The position numbers were made by a program, and so were the translations under genes. Shown piece by piece: positions 32,918 to 42,100 of a stretch of 64,000 nucleotides of DNA. Position 1 is the first letter of the stretch. Each line of letters opens with the position of its first letter. Where the stretch lies: NCBI GenBank assembly GCA_038207155.1, contig JBBRAB010000001.1, positions 1-64,000 of the forward strand, given 5' to 3'. Origin of the DNA: FEN-1139 sp038207155. Lineage in GTDB: Bacteria > Myxococcota_A > Polyangia > Polyangiales > Polyangiaceae. Under the pieces are notes generated by a model, which saw nothing but the letters and a program-made list of their open reading frames with translations, did no database searches and was not told the DNA's origin.

Positions 32918-33652
32918 GTGCGACTGAACCCCACGCTCGTCCAAGACTTTGCAGCCACGCTGCCAGAAGCGTACCGCGCTGTCTTTGACTGGGCGGCCAT
33001 CGCCGAGCATGCCGAGCTTTCGTATCGCCGTACGCCGGGCTCAACCGCGGTCGGCAGTTTCGTCGCACCCCGGCACTGGGGTCTCGCGCTCTGCATCGTC
33101 GCCGATGATCGATCGGGCCTACTCGCCGCCTTGAGTGGAGCCTTGCTCAGTGAGCGCCTCGACGTCGTGGCGGCGGAGGCGTACACACGCCGAGTCAACC
33201 CAAAGCATCGCGAGGCTGTCGATGTGTTCTGGGTGCAACGCCTCGACGAGCAGGATCCACGGCGCATGTTCAGCGACGCGGACCTCCAAGCGCTCGGGAG
33301 GAACATCGATGCGTGGCTGGACCACCCGAGCCTGCTGAGTCTCCCCGCGGCGGGGCCACTGCCTCCCGGCGGCAGCCAATCCAACGTGCGCTTTATCTCG
33401 AATCGCGCGGGACAGCTCGCCACGTTGGAGGTGGATACTGACGATCGCCCCGGTCTGCTGTGGGTGCTCGCGCGAACGCTGTTCGAGCATGACGTTCAGA
33501 TCGTCGCCTCCCAAGTTCAAACCAAGGCCGGACGCGTGCATGATCGCTTCGACATCACCGAGCTCAACGACGAGCCGATCAGTGCGGCGCGGCGACTCGG
33601 GCTCCAAGTCGCCGTGCTCGATGCCATCCAACAAGCCCTCGCTCGACGCTGA
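32918..33652 (+). CDS. tandem ACT-domain protein, GlnD C-terminus-like
   Basis: The product has 244 residues. A first ACT domain at about residues 50-115 (WGLALCIVADDRSGLLAALS) and a second at about 165-240 (LEVDTDDRPGLLWVLARTL, then DVQIVASQVQTKAGRVHDRF) are arranged as in the C-terminal end of PII uridylyltransferase (GlnD). The nucleotidyltransferase and HD domains of GlnD are absent, and the N-terminal 45 residues are helical. ACT domains bind amino acids, so it may be a stand-alone glutamine/amino-acid sensor. GTG at 32918 is the probable start. Confidence 0.75.
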   Translation: MRLNPTLVQDFAATLPEAYRAVFDWAAIAEHAELSYRRTPGSTAVGSFVAPRHWGLALCIVADDRSGLLAALSGALLSERLDVVAAEAYTRRVNPKHREAVDVFWVQRLDEQDPRRMFSDADLQALGRNIDAWLDHPSLLSLPAAGPLPPGGSQSNVRFISNRAGQLATLEVDTDDRPGLLWVLARTLFEHDVQIVASQVQTKAGRVHDRFDITELNDEPISAARRLGLQVAVLDAIQQALARR

Positions 33653-33761
33653 GCGCCGAGCAGCTGGCCTGAGCTCACGCCTCGATCGCGGCCGGCAACC
33701 AGGCAATTTGCGTTAAATGGGCCATTAGGCTCCGCCCTCCCCCGGTGCTACGGTGGGCGAG

Positions 33762-34307
33762 ATGAACCGCCGTCCCGGCCCCGGCCCCGTCCCCATCCCG
33801 GAGTCCGAAGTTGAATCCGACGAGCCGCTTCGGAGTCGCAGTGACGACCGTCGTGAGCGCAAGGCCCGTGAGACCGCCCTGGTCGAGCTGGCGCGAGGCC
33901 TGGTGGACGCCTCAAACCGCGAGCTTGACCGACTAGGTCTCGAAGGCGCGCTGCTTGCCGCAGTCGTGCAAACACGAAAAATCCCCAGCCCAGCAGCTCG
34001 CATGCGCGCGCTGCGCGTGGTGCGCCAAGAACTGCGCGACATGGACGCCGACGCCCTCGCGCTGCGGCTACGCGAGCTCCATGAGCCCGCCAAGGGCCAG
34101 ACGCCGCTCGAGTCTTGGCGTGACCGCTTGCTCAAAGCCCCCGATGAGTCCCTCGATACTCTACTCGTGGAGTACCCGGAGGCCGATCGGCAGCAGCTCC
34201 GTGCGCTAATTCGGAACACCGTGAAAGCCTCCGAGACGGAACGCCCGCGCGCCTTCACGTCGCTGACTAAGGCGATTCGAGCTCTGCTTCAAGCCAAGCG
34301 CTCATAA
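33762..34307 (+). CDS. DarP/YjgA family ribosome-associated protein (DUF615)
   Basis: From ATG 33762 the product has 181 residues; an in-frame GTG at 33753 is the alternative. A disordered Pro/Glu N-terminus is followed by the DUF615 helical core: LVELARGLVDASNRELDRLG, then AARMRALRVVRQELRDMD and ADRQQLRALIRNTVKASE. Family members associate with the pre-50S ribosome and peptidyl-transferase-centre maturation in E. coli. The start is preceded by GGGCGAG. The 3' end overlaps the convergent DTW gene by 6 bp. Confidence 0.78.
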   Translation: MNRRPGPGPVPIPESEVESDEPLRSRSDDRRERKARETALVELARGLVDASNRELDRLGLEGALLAAVVQTRKIPSPAARMRALRVVRQELRDMDADALALRLRELHEPAKGQTPLESWRDRLLKAPDESLDTLLVEYPEADRQQLRALIRNTVKASETERPRAFTSLTKAIRALLQAKRS

Positions 34308-35600
34308 CTGCGGCGGGCTTGGCTCAACACGCTTCATCAGCAATTGCAATCCGTCCTGCCCGCGATCACCGCCGCGCATGGCAGCGTCCCAATGGGCGCT
34401 CTGCGCGGCGAGTTGACGCGCGATTGCCGCCAAGGCTGCTAGGCGCTGACCGGTCCGCCCAACCGCCCAGATTTCAGGCGATTCGCAGCCAATGCGCTCC
34501 GCGCAAGCTTCCACTTCACCCACCGGACCACGCAGCAACTGGCGCGTCAGTTCACGGAGATCGAGCGTCGGGTCGAAGGTCAGTCCCTCGTCCGCAGCGA
34601 GCTGCACAGCAAAGTGGCCCCAGGTCACGAATCGATCCCCGGGGCAACAGAAGCGCTCCCAACGCTGCCGGAGCTCGGACACGGGCTCGCCCTGCTCCAC
34701 GAGCGCGGCGGGCACTCGTGCATAGGTTGAAAACGATGGACTCAGCTCGCGCCGAGGTTTGACCATTACCTCGAGCCGCTCGCCGCTGCCGAGGCGCTCG
34801 GCAGCGAAGTGCACGAGCTCCGGGAATGGCCCGAGCGCCGTGCCCCTGGGCCAGGCGTTGGCCTCACCGTAGACGGCCACCACCCCGTCGAGCTCTCGCT
34901 GCAGCAGCTCTGGGATCGGGTTGGTCCGAGCAGCGCGCACTCGATTGTGATGCCGCGCAGCCGAGAATCGCGCAGCGAAATCCTCTTGCTGCTCCACCAA
35001 CGCTAGAAACGGAGAGAGCAATAGCTCCGGATCAAACGGAGGCTCCTCCAACTGCAGCAGCGCCTCGGCGATCGCCTCGATCGTGGACAAGCAGTGGGCC
35101 TCAGGCTCTTTCCGGAGCGTGTAGCGACTGGGCTGAGCCGGTGCGATGGACAGCCGCGGCAAGCCGTGCAGCCAAGGATTCCGTTTGTAGACCTGCTGCG
35201 CTTGTGACCAGGTGCCGTCCAGAACGAGCAACGTTCGACCGCCATCGACGGACTGAATCATCTCGTCGCCCGGCTCCCCTGGGTAGAGCAGCAGCGGAGC
35301 CGGCTCGCCCGCGTCCCCGGACTGGAACCGGCTGCCAAGCTGCTCAAAGACCAAGCCGACGTGAAGCTCCGACGAGGGCAAACTGAGATGCGCCAAGCGG
35401 GCGGTGTTGATTGGCACGTCGCGCTCACGCGGGTGCTGCAAAATGACGACCCGGGTCCGGGTGGTTTGGGGTCTGACGGCGTGGCAAAGGCACACCACGC
35501 TCGGACGCCAGCATTCGTAGCAAATCGCCCGAAAACTGGGCTCATCGACCGGTGACGGTCCGCTGGCTCGGGTCGTCTCTCGGTCGCAGTGGGAAGGCAT
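34302..35600 (-). CDS. DTW-domain tRNA aminocarboxypropyltransferase with C-terminal exonuclease-like region
   Basis: From ATG 35600 the product has 432 residues; the frame is open to 35726, but that part is Arg-rich without homology. Residues 27-39 (CYECWRPSVVCLC) carry the four cysteines typical of DTW proteins. VILQHPRERDVPINTARL and LVLDGTWSQAQQVYKRNPWL (about 120-140) are the DTW core. This family (TapT/TuaA) transfers the aminocarboxypropyl group of SAM to tRNA uridine. From about 245 on there is an additional ~185-residue region. Its pattern, DGVVAVYGEANAWPRGT, then EVMVKPRRELSPSFSTY and FVTWGHFAVQL, recalls DEDDh 3'-5' exonucleases of the ERI/KapD type, with some acidic positions replaced. 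That assignment is tentative. Confidence 0.75.
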   Translation of the reverse strand: MPSHCDRETTRASGPSPVDEPSFRAICYECWRPSVVCLCHAVRPQTTRTRVVILQHPRERDVPINTARLAHLSLPSSELHVGLVFEQLGSRFQSGDAGEPAPLLLYPGEPGDEMIQSVDGGRTLLVLDGTWSQAQQVYKRNPWLHGLPRLSIAPAQPSRYTLRKEPEAHCLSTIEAIAEALLQLEEPPFDPELLLSPFLALVEQQEDFAARFSAARHHNRVRAARTNPIPELLQRELDGVVAVYGEANAWPRGTALGPFPELVHFAAERLGSGERLEVMVKPRRELSPSFSTYARVPAALVEQGEPVSELRQRWERFCCPGDRFVTWGHFAVQLAADEGLTFDPTLDLRELTRQLLRGPVGEVEACAERIGCESPEIWAVGRTGQRLAALAAIARQLAAQSAHWDAAMRGGDRGQDGLQLLMKRVEPSPPQL

Positions 35601-35732
35601 CCGGGCGACGATAGCGCAGACTCGCGCAGAGCCCAGGCTCCTACGACCGACCCAAGGACAAGGGGCGCGCGAGCGACCTGAACGGCTGCGAAGACCGACC
35701 CGTCTCAGCCCCCGACCCGGGAGCAAATCTCA

Positions 35733-35758
35733 CGGCGCCGCAGAAAACTGCGGCGCCG
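35733..35758 (-). terminator. strong hairpin downstream of the sugar-binding-like lipoprotein gene
   Basis: CGGCGCCGCAG and CTGCGGCGCCG form a perfect 11-bp stem with an AAAA loop (TTTT in the minus-strand transcript), 17 bp beyond the stop at 35775. It separates this gene from the downstream DTW gene on the same strand. Confidence 0.65.
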
Positions 35759-35774
35759 CAAGCAGGGGCCATCG

Positions 35775-36521
35775 TTAGTCACACTTGATGAACGAGAGCT
35801 CGTCGAACCACATGTCGAACGTGGTTCCCTTGTCCCCGACCTGAAACTGAACCGCGTAAACCTTGGACGGCTGGACCGCCGCAGGATGCGGCTTTCCCCA
35901 TCCGCTCATCTGCTTCATCGCCGAGAAGGGAATGAAGTACTGAGTCCACTCTTCCTTCAGGTTGATGTCGAAGCCAAAATCGTTGAAGCACTCCTCGCAG
36001 GTCCCGCCATCCGGATCCGTGCCCGCGTCCGGCAACTTGAGACGCACTCGCTTGGCGCCCTCAGGTCCTCGTCGAGCAAAAAAGCCGAGGCCGTCGAACT
36101 TGGACGCATCGTACTGAGTCTTGGGATCGAGGAAGTTGAAGCCCACACCCACGAACACCGTCGGGGCGGTCGCGGTGGTGCCCGTCATGTGCGCGGCAAA
36201 CCCCGAGCCGTTGGCTCCGCCACCAGTCATCGTGAAGGTGCCACCCTGATCGCCCGCCTGGGGCGTCACCGTCGACCCGGCTTGGTCAACGAAGGTGTAG
36301 AGGTAGCCATTGCGGCCTCCAGCGACGATCACTTGATTGTCGTTGTTTTCGCCGTCCTCAATCATTTCGGCGACCTTGCAGGATTTCCCGCCGGCGGTGA
36401 CCACGCCTGAACCATCGTCCACCAAGGCATTCTTGCCCTTGGGGGATTTGCGTGGCGTGCAGCCACTTGCAAGGGCGACTGCGCCCAGGATAACCAAGGC
36501 CTTCATCGAGCGACTCATCAT
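35775..36521 (-). CDS. carbohydrate-binding-like lipoprotein
   Basis: The product has 248 residues with a lipoprotein signal (MKALVILGAVALASGC) and a Lys/Gly linker. The remainder is a beta-sandwich-like domain: FVDQAGSTVTPQAGDQGG, then FVGVGFNFLDPKTQYDASKF, DGLGFFARRGPEGAKRVRL and a closing TTFDMWFDELSFIKC. This pattern fits CBM11/CIA30-like jelly rolls, which bind beta-glucans. A Cys pair (CEECF) sits within it. It precedes the GH9 cellulase on the same strand in gene order, 197 bp apart, so a joint role in cellulose or beta-glucan use is plausible but not shown. Confidence 0.65.
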   Translation of the reverse strand: MMSRSMKALVILGAVALASGCTPRKSPKGKNALVDDGSGVVTAGGKSCKVAEMIEDGENNDNQVIVAGGRNGYLYTFVDQAGSTVTPQAGDQGGTFTMTGGGANGSGFAAHMTGTTATAPTVFVGVGFNFLDPKTQYDASKFDGLGFFARRGPEGAKRVRLKLPDAGTDPDGGTCEECFNDFGFDINLKEEWTQYFIPFSAMKQMSGWGKPHPAAVQPSKVYAVQFQVGDKGTTFDMWFDELSFIKCD

Positions 36522-36718
36522 TTTAGCATTCTCCGGTGAGCGGTGACCGTGCGGGTCAAAGCGCGGTCTGACCGAACTAGGTCAATCAGAATCCATGTGA
36601 AGCGGGAGCGGCAGGGGCGTGACTCTTACGCATCGGCCCCGAACAGACTCAGAAGCACCCCCGCCGAGGCTCGGCCTCACTCCGCGTGAGTTTGGCCGAG
36701 CTGTCCGCGGGGCAGAGC

Positions 36719-39079
36719 TCAGTGCTTGGTGGCGCGCTCATCCGCCCAGGCGGCGACCCAGACGAGCGGTGCGTTCCAGTTGATCGTGATCTCGTTGGTC
36801 GACCAAGACTCGATGTGATCGATGAAGCACTTCTGCGGAGCGCAGCCCTTGAGGCCCGCAGCCTGCGCGTAGGGATCCTGCAGACTCGAGTTCGGACCAC
36901 CTGACACGATGCCCGGAGGAGGCGTCGGGCGACTGGGCTCCGCTTGGTGCGCCCAGAACCGATGATGCGGGTTCTGCAGCGGACGCGTGCCATAGCCGGT
37001 GATGTAGGACTTGCCGAGCGCGTTGCGTCCGAACAGGTAGTCCATGCCGGCGAGGAAGGCCGTCTGGTACTCGGGCTTGGGCGCAAAATCATGGGCGAGC
37101 GCGAGAATCAACATGTTGTTGAGGACCGTGGAGTTCGAACCCCAGGGGAGCCCCTCCTTGCCAGGACGCATTGGCACCCGGTATCCCTCAGCGTGCGACG
37201 CCTTGGCAAAGACGTCAGCCGCCGAACTCACCTGCCCACGGTAGGCTGCGAGCTCATCCTTCGTGAGCGAGCTGGGCACCACTGCGACGCTGAGCTTGCC
37301 GAGCGTATCCACGCGCTGCCAGGTCATCGCCCCTGTGGTGCCACCACCATCCCCACCGGCGGTCGTCGAGACAGCCGCGTCGAGCGGGCTCTTCTTCATA
37401 TCGGCGCGGAAGTCCGCCTTGCCCGTGGCCAGGAACAACTCGGAGGCCGCCCAGTAAAATTCGTCCGAGACGTCGCTGTCCTCGTACGGCCCGCCACCCT
37501 TGTTGTCTGCGGCTGTGATGAGCTTGCTCGGCTCTTTCTTGGCCGCGGCGTAGGCCACCTCGGCGGCCTTCAGGCAGCGCGCTGCAAAAGCGGGATCGAG
37601 GGACTTCCAGACGCGAGCCGCCTGGGCCGCGACCGCGGCCAGGTTCAACGTCGCTGCGGTGCTGACCGGACGAAGATGCCGCTTGCCCTTGTCATCGGCG
37701 GGAGCCGTACCGAGGGCTGTCCAGGCATCGTCGTGGATCTTGTGATGCACCATGCCCGCATTGGGCTTGCCCTCGGGGACCTGCATTTTCAGCAGGAAAT
37801 CAAGCTCAAAGCGCGCCTCGTCCAGAAGATCCGGGATCTTGTTGCCGCTCTCCGGGATGTTGGCGGTCTTGTCGGCGAGCAGCGACTGCTTACCCTTGAG
37901 GGCTTGCGTGCGCTCGTACCAGTTGAGGAGCGTCCAAACGCTGATCCCACCGTTGACGACGTACTTGCCGTGATCACCGGCGTCGTACCAGCCGCCCGAG
38001 ACGTCAAGCTCGTAGTTGCAGCCGGCGTCCGGCGCACAACCCACCTTGGCATCACCCGGGTGACCCGCGGCGCGGGCCCACTTCTGCTCACCGGCAAACG
38101 GCATCTTGATTTCGACGCCGCTGCGCTGGTGGTAAAAGAACCGCAGCGCATCGACCGCCACATGCGCGTAGAGGTTGGCATCGATCGCGAATGCGTCGCT
38201 GCGGTCTTTGTCGACCTGAACGACGTAGCCTTTGCCCGCCGTGGCAAAGCTTCCAAAATCAATATTGTGGACCTTCTCGCCGGACGACATGTCCGCGCCC
38301 ACCGGTTCAGTCTTACCGCTGGCGACCACCTTCCCCGTCGAGTCGAGCAGCTGCCATTCCTTGGGTTCGGCAGCGTCAGACACCCAGGTGGCGCCCTTGG
38401 CAGCAGTCGGCAGATAGCCGATTTGATTTACTCGCACCTTGGGAGCGGCTGCCGCGGCCACGCGCGGCGCGGCCGTGAACTCCGGATCCGAAAGCACGAG
38501 GTCATCCAAGAACACGTCAACCGGCCCGGTGCCGCTCACCATGTGACCACCGGCGTGGATCGCGAACTCCGCGGTCGGGTCATCGGTTCGCGTCATCTTG
38601 AAGTGGTAGCTGAAGGTCTGCGGCTCAGCCGTGAGGTCGAGCAGGCGGGTCCAGTAGTCCGTGTAGGGCGGACCCGACATGCCGATCTTGCCCGTGACTT
38701 TGGTCGGGCGTGACGACCAGGCGCGGAAGCTCACGACGTACTCGTGGTCCTTCTGGATCACGATCTCACGATGACGGATCTGCGCGTCCCAGCGATCCTT
38801 GCCCGGCACCTCAACGCGAAGCTTGAGCGCACCCTTGGACACCTCAGCGGTGCCCTTGGCTGGCTCCGAAAAGCTCGTCATCCACGGGAGCAAGACACCA
38901 TCCTCAAAAGTGCTCGCCTTCAGAAGATTATGGGTAGGGTCGGCCACCGCGGAGCTGGCGGCTGCGGTAGAACCATTCGACTTTCCGGGTCGCGTGGACT
39001 TCGCTCGGGGCGCGCAGCCAACAACAAGCTGGGAGGTAGCAAACAGGACGGATAGAGAGGTGACGAGTGCGAATCGCAT
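36719..39079 (-). CDS. GH9 cellulase (endoglucanase) lipoprotein
   Basis: From ATG 39079 the product has 786 residues; the upstream frame to 39136 adds no signal character. A lipobox (FATSQLVVGC) is followed by a carbohydrate-binding beta-sandwich (about 45-215), an N-terminal Ig-like CelD_N domain (VRVNQIGYLPTAAKGATWV, about 225-310) and the GH9 (alpha/alpha)6 barrel. Catalytic motifs are GGWYDAGDHGKYVVNGGI (base Asp, about 363-370), NPHHRFWAHQ (about 702) and STNEITINWNAPLVWV (acid Glu, about 760). This enzyme inverts beta-1,4-glucosidic bonds. Membrane anchoring instead of secretion suggests surface-bound cellulose degradation. Confidence 0.9.
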   Translation of the reverse strand: MRFALVTSLSVLFATSQLVVGCAPRAKSTRPGKSNGSTAAASSAVADPTHNLLKASTFEDGVLLPWMTSFSEPAKGTAEVSKGALKLRVEVPGKDRWDAQIRHREIVIQKDHEYVVSFRAWSSRPTKVTGKIGMSGPPYTDYWTRLLDLTAEPQTFSYHFKMTRTDDPTAEFAIHAGGHMVSGTGPVDVFLDDLVLSDPEFTAAPRVAAAAAPKVRVNQIGYLPTAAKGATWVSDAAEPKEWQLLDSTGKVVASGKTEPVGADMSSGEKVHNIDFGSFATAGKGYVVQVDKDRSDAFAIDANLYAHVAVDALRFFYHQRSGVEIKMPFAGEQKWARAAGHPGDAKVGCAPDAGCNYELDVSGGWYDAGDHGKYVVNGGISVWTLLNWYERTQALKGKQSLLADKTANIPESGNKIPDLLDEARFELDFLLKMQVPEGKPNAGMVHHKIHDDAWTALGTAPADDKGKRHLRPVSTAATLNLAAVAAQAARVWKSLDPAFAARCLKAAEVAYAAAKKEPSKLITAADNKGGGPYEDSDVSDEFYWAASELFLATGKADFRADMKKSPLDAAVSTTAGGDGGGTTGAMTWQRVDTLGKLSVAVVPSSLTKDELAAYRGQVSSAADVFAKASHAEGYRVPMRPGKEGLPWGSNSTVLNNMLILALAHDFAPKPEYQTAFLAGMDYLFGRNALGKSYITGYGTRPLQNPHHRFWAHQAEPSRPTPPPGIVSGGPNSSLQDPYAQAAGLKGCAPQKCFIDHIESWSTNEITINWNAPLVWVAAWADERATKH

Positions 39080-39181
39080 AGTGGGCCTCGGGGGGTTCGC
39101 GGCGATAATAGCTCGACCCGGCCCCGAAACCGCCACTATTCCATGTCCCGTGTGTGCGTTTTTCCGGCCGATAGTGCTGAG

Positions 39182-42100
39182 TTAGCGGGATCTTCGCCGT
39201 CCTTGACTCGCTCCCCGGCCGCCCTTGCTGGGAGTTGAGGCCAAACCGGTCGCGACCTGCTCGGCCAGCACCTCGGCCACGACGAGTCCCGTCGGGGTGC
39301 CCGCCTGAGCGATCTCACTTGGCGGCCCTTCGGCGACGATACTGCCGCCGTCAACTCCAGCCTCGGGCCCCATTTCGACGATGTGATCGGCTCCCGCGAT
39401 CACGATTGGATGATGCTCGATCACGACCACGGTGTCCCCGCGCGCGACCAATTGACTAAGGACCTCCACCAGCTTGTGCACGTCGCCAAGGTGAAGGCCG
39501 GTGGTGGGCTCATCAAGCACGTAGAGCGTTGGTTCATGACTCGAGGAAGGAGTCAATTCAGCCGCCAACTTGAGTCGCTGCGCCTCGCCACCCGACAGCG
39601 TGTGAGAGCCCTGTCCGAGGCGAATGTAACCCGCCCCGAGCTCGGTCAGGGTACGAAGCGGCGCAGCGATGCTGGGGTGGTTTTCAAAGACATGGAGTGC
39701 TTGCTCGGCCGTCAGCGACAGCACCTCACCCACCGACAAGTCCAGATGCCGCACCGACAGCGTCGCAGGCTCGAAGCGCTGTCCGGCGCAACTCGGGCAC
39801 TCGCTGACCACGTCAGGCAGAAAGCTCATTTCCTGGGTAACGACGCCCTGGCCCGTGCAGGTCGTGCAGCGACCGCCCTGGCCCGAATTGAAGGAAAACC
39901 GGGTGGCCGTAAATCCGTTGGCTTTGGCGTCATTGGTTGAGGCGTAAAGCTGCCGCAACTGATCCCAGACGCCCAAGAACGTGGCTGGCACCGAGCGTGG
40001 CGTGCGACCGATCGGTGATTGATCCACAGCAACAGCGCGCTTGAGGTTACCGAGACCGGACAGCGAACGATGGGCAAGCGGGGTCGGCGCCACCAATCCG
40101 AGTTTTTCCCGCACGGCCGGGAGCAGCACCTGACGGATCAGCGTACTCTTGCCGGAGCCACTCACTCCCGCCACGACCGTGAGGCGCCCGAGTGGGACGC
40201 GCAGGGTCACGTTCTTCAGGTTATGCGCCTTGGCGCCGGCCAGCACGAGGTGAGCATCACGCGCCGGACACGCCAGCGGCACGCGCAGCGGTGGGGGAGT
40301 GGCCAGTGCCCGAGCGGTCGGGGAGCTCTTGGATTTCAGCACCTCCGCAGGGGTTCCCGACGCCACCAAGTTCCCACCTAGGCGTCCACCGCCGGGGCCT
40401 AGATCGAGCAGGTAGTCTGCGGCTCGAATCGTATCGATGTCATGCTCGACCACCACGACCGTCGAGCCCGTGTCAACCAACCGGCGAAGGTTGCCAAGCA
40501 GTCGCTGAGTATCGCGCGGGTGCAACCCGATCGTTGGCTCGTCGAGCACGTAGAGCGCGCCGGTCAGACCGGCCCCAAGCTGGGCAGCAATGCGCAAACG
40601 CTGCAATTCGCCGCCCGAAAGCGTATCGGCGGGGCGATCGAGCGAGAGGTATCCGAGCCCAACCTCAAGCAGGAAGCGAAGGCGCCTCAATAGCTCACCC
40701 ACGATCGACTCCGCGATGACTGCCGCGCGACCTGTGAATCGGAAACTCTGCACCTGCGCCAAGGCTTGCGTGACGCTCATCCCGGTCAGCTCCGGATAGG
40801 TGACACCCGCCACCTGTACGGCGCGAGCCACGGGCGCCAACCGACTGCCTTGGCACGAAGTGCAGAGCCGATTCTCTGTCTCTGGCGAGCCCCGTTTGCG
40901 GGATTTTTGCTCGACGCTACCCGTCCCCTCACAGTCTGGACAACGCCCCTGCTTGGTCGCAAAACTGAAGGCTCGCGGATCAAGCTCGGCTACCGAGAGT
41001 CCACAGTCGGGACAGGCGGAGCGCGTCGAGAAATCTCGCGCGAGCTTGCCCTGGGAAGTCAGCAGGCGAACCTCCCCTTTGCCCCATTCGAGGGTGCGCT
41101 CGATCAGGGCGTCATCCAGAGCACTGACGCGAATGTCGCGAGCGATGGCGAGTTCAATCTCGTGTTCGAGCGACTTTGCCAGACGCGGAGGACGATCGGT
41201 GGAGACCCACTCTCCATCGCAGCGCGCTTCGGCAATCCCCGCTTTGGCGGCAGCAGCAAACAGATCGAGGTACGTCCCTTTTCTCCCCCGCACCACCGGC
41301 GCCAGCAGATCGAAACTGCCGCGCGTCTTGCGCAGCGCGTCACCCAACTCGGCGCGCGACAAAGACTGGATGGGCGTGCCGTGCACGGGACAATGGGGCA
41401 GGCCGGTCTTGGCGAATAGCAGGCGCAGAAACTGGGCAACTTCAGTGACCGTGGCGACGGTCGAGGAGCCGCCTGCTCGAGACAGCCGTTGCTCAAGCGC
41501 AATCGCTGGTGGTACCCCGGTCACCGACGCTACGTTGGGGCGCGGTAGCGTCGGCAAGAACTGACGCGCGTAGGGCGTCAAGGTTTCAAGAAACCGCCGT
41601 TGTCCCTCAGCGAAGATCACATTGAAGGCAAGTGAGCTCTTGCCAGATCCGCTGGGCCCAGTAACGACCGTCAGTGCACCGTGCGGGATCTTACAACTCA
41701 CGTTTTGTAGATTGTGCTCACGCGCACCTTCCACTCGGAGCTGATGAGGCTCATCAGGTCGGCGCGACGCGGAACCGCGCTTGCCGGACGGCACGAGCCC
41801 GCGTGAGTCCCGCATCGCTTGAGCGGTCTTAGTCTTGAGCTTAGCGATGGCTTCGGGCGTGCCCGCGCCGAGCAGCTGCCCCCCAAAACGCCCTGCCCCA
41901 GGCCCAAGATCGAGCACGTGGTCGGCGGCTCGAATGAGCTCAACGTCGTGCTCAACGACGAGCACGCTACCTCCGGCCAGCACCAGTCGTTCAAGCGCGT
42001 CGGTAACGCGGGCCACCTCATCGGCGTGCAGCCCCGCACTCGGTTCATCGAGGATGCAGAGCGTGCCGGGCTTGACCTCCGCCAGCGCTCGAGCAAGCTT

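Noticed and set aside
37120..37145. GTTCGAACC string resembling a tRNA T-loop
   Set aside because: It lies in the GH9 coding sequence and no acceptor or anticodon stem can be formed around it.
36944..38713. 589-codon plus-strand frame
   Set aside because: Exactly antisense to the GH9 catalytic domain, whose motifs are unambiguous.
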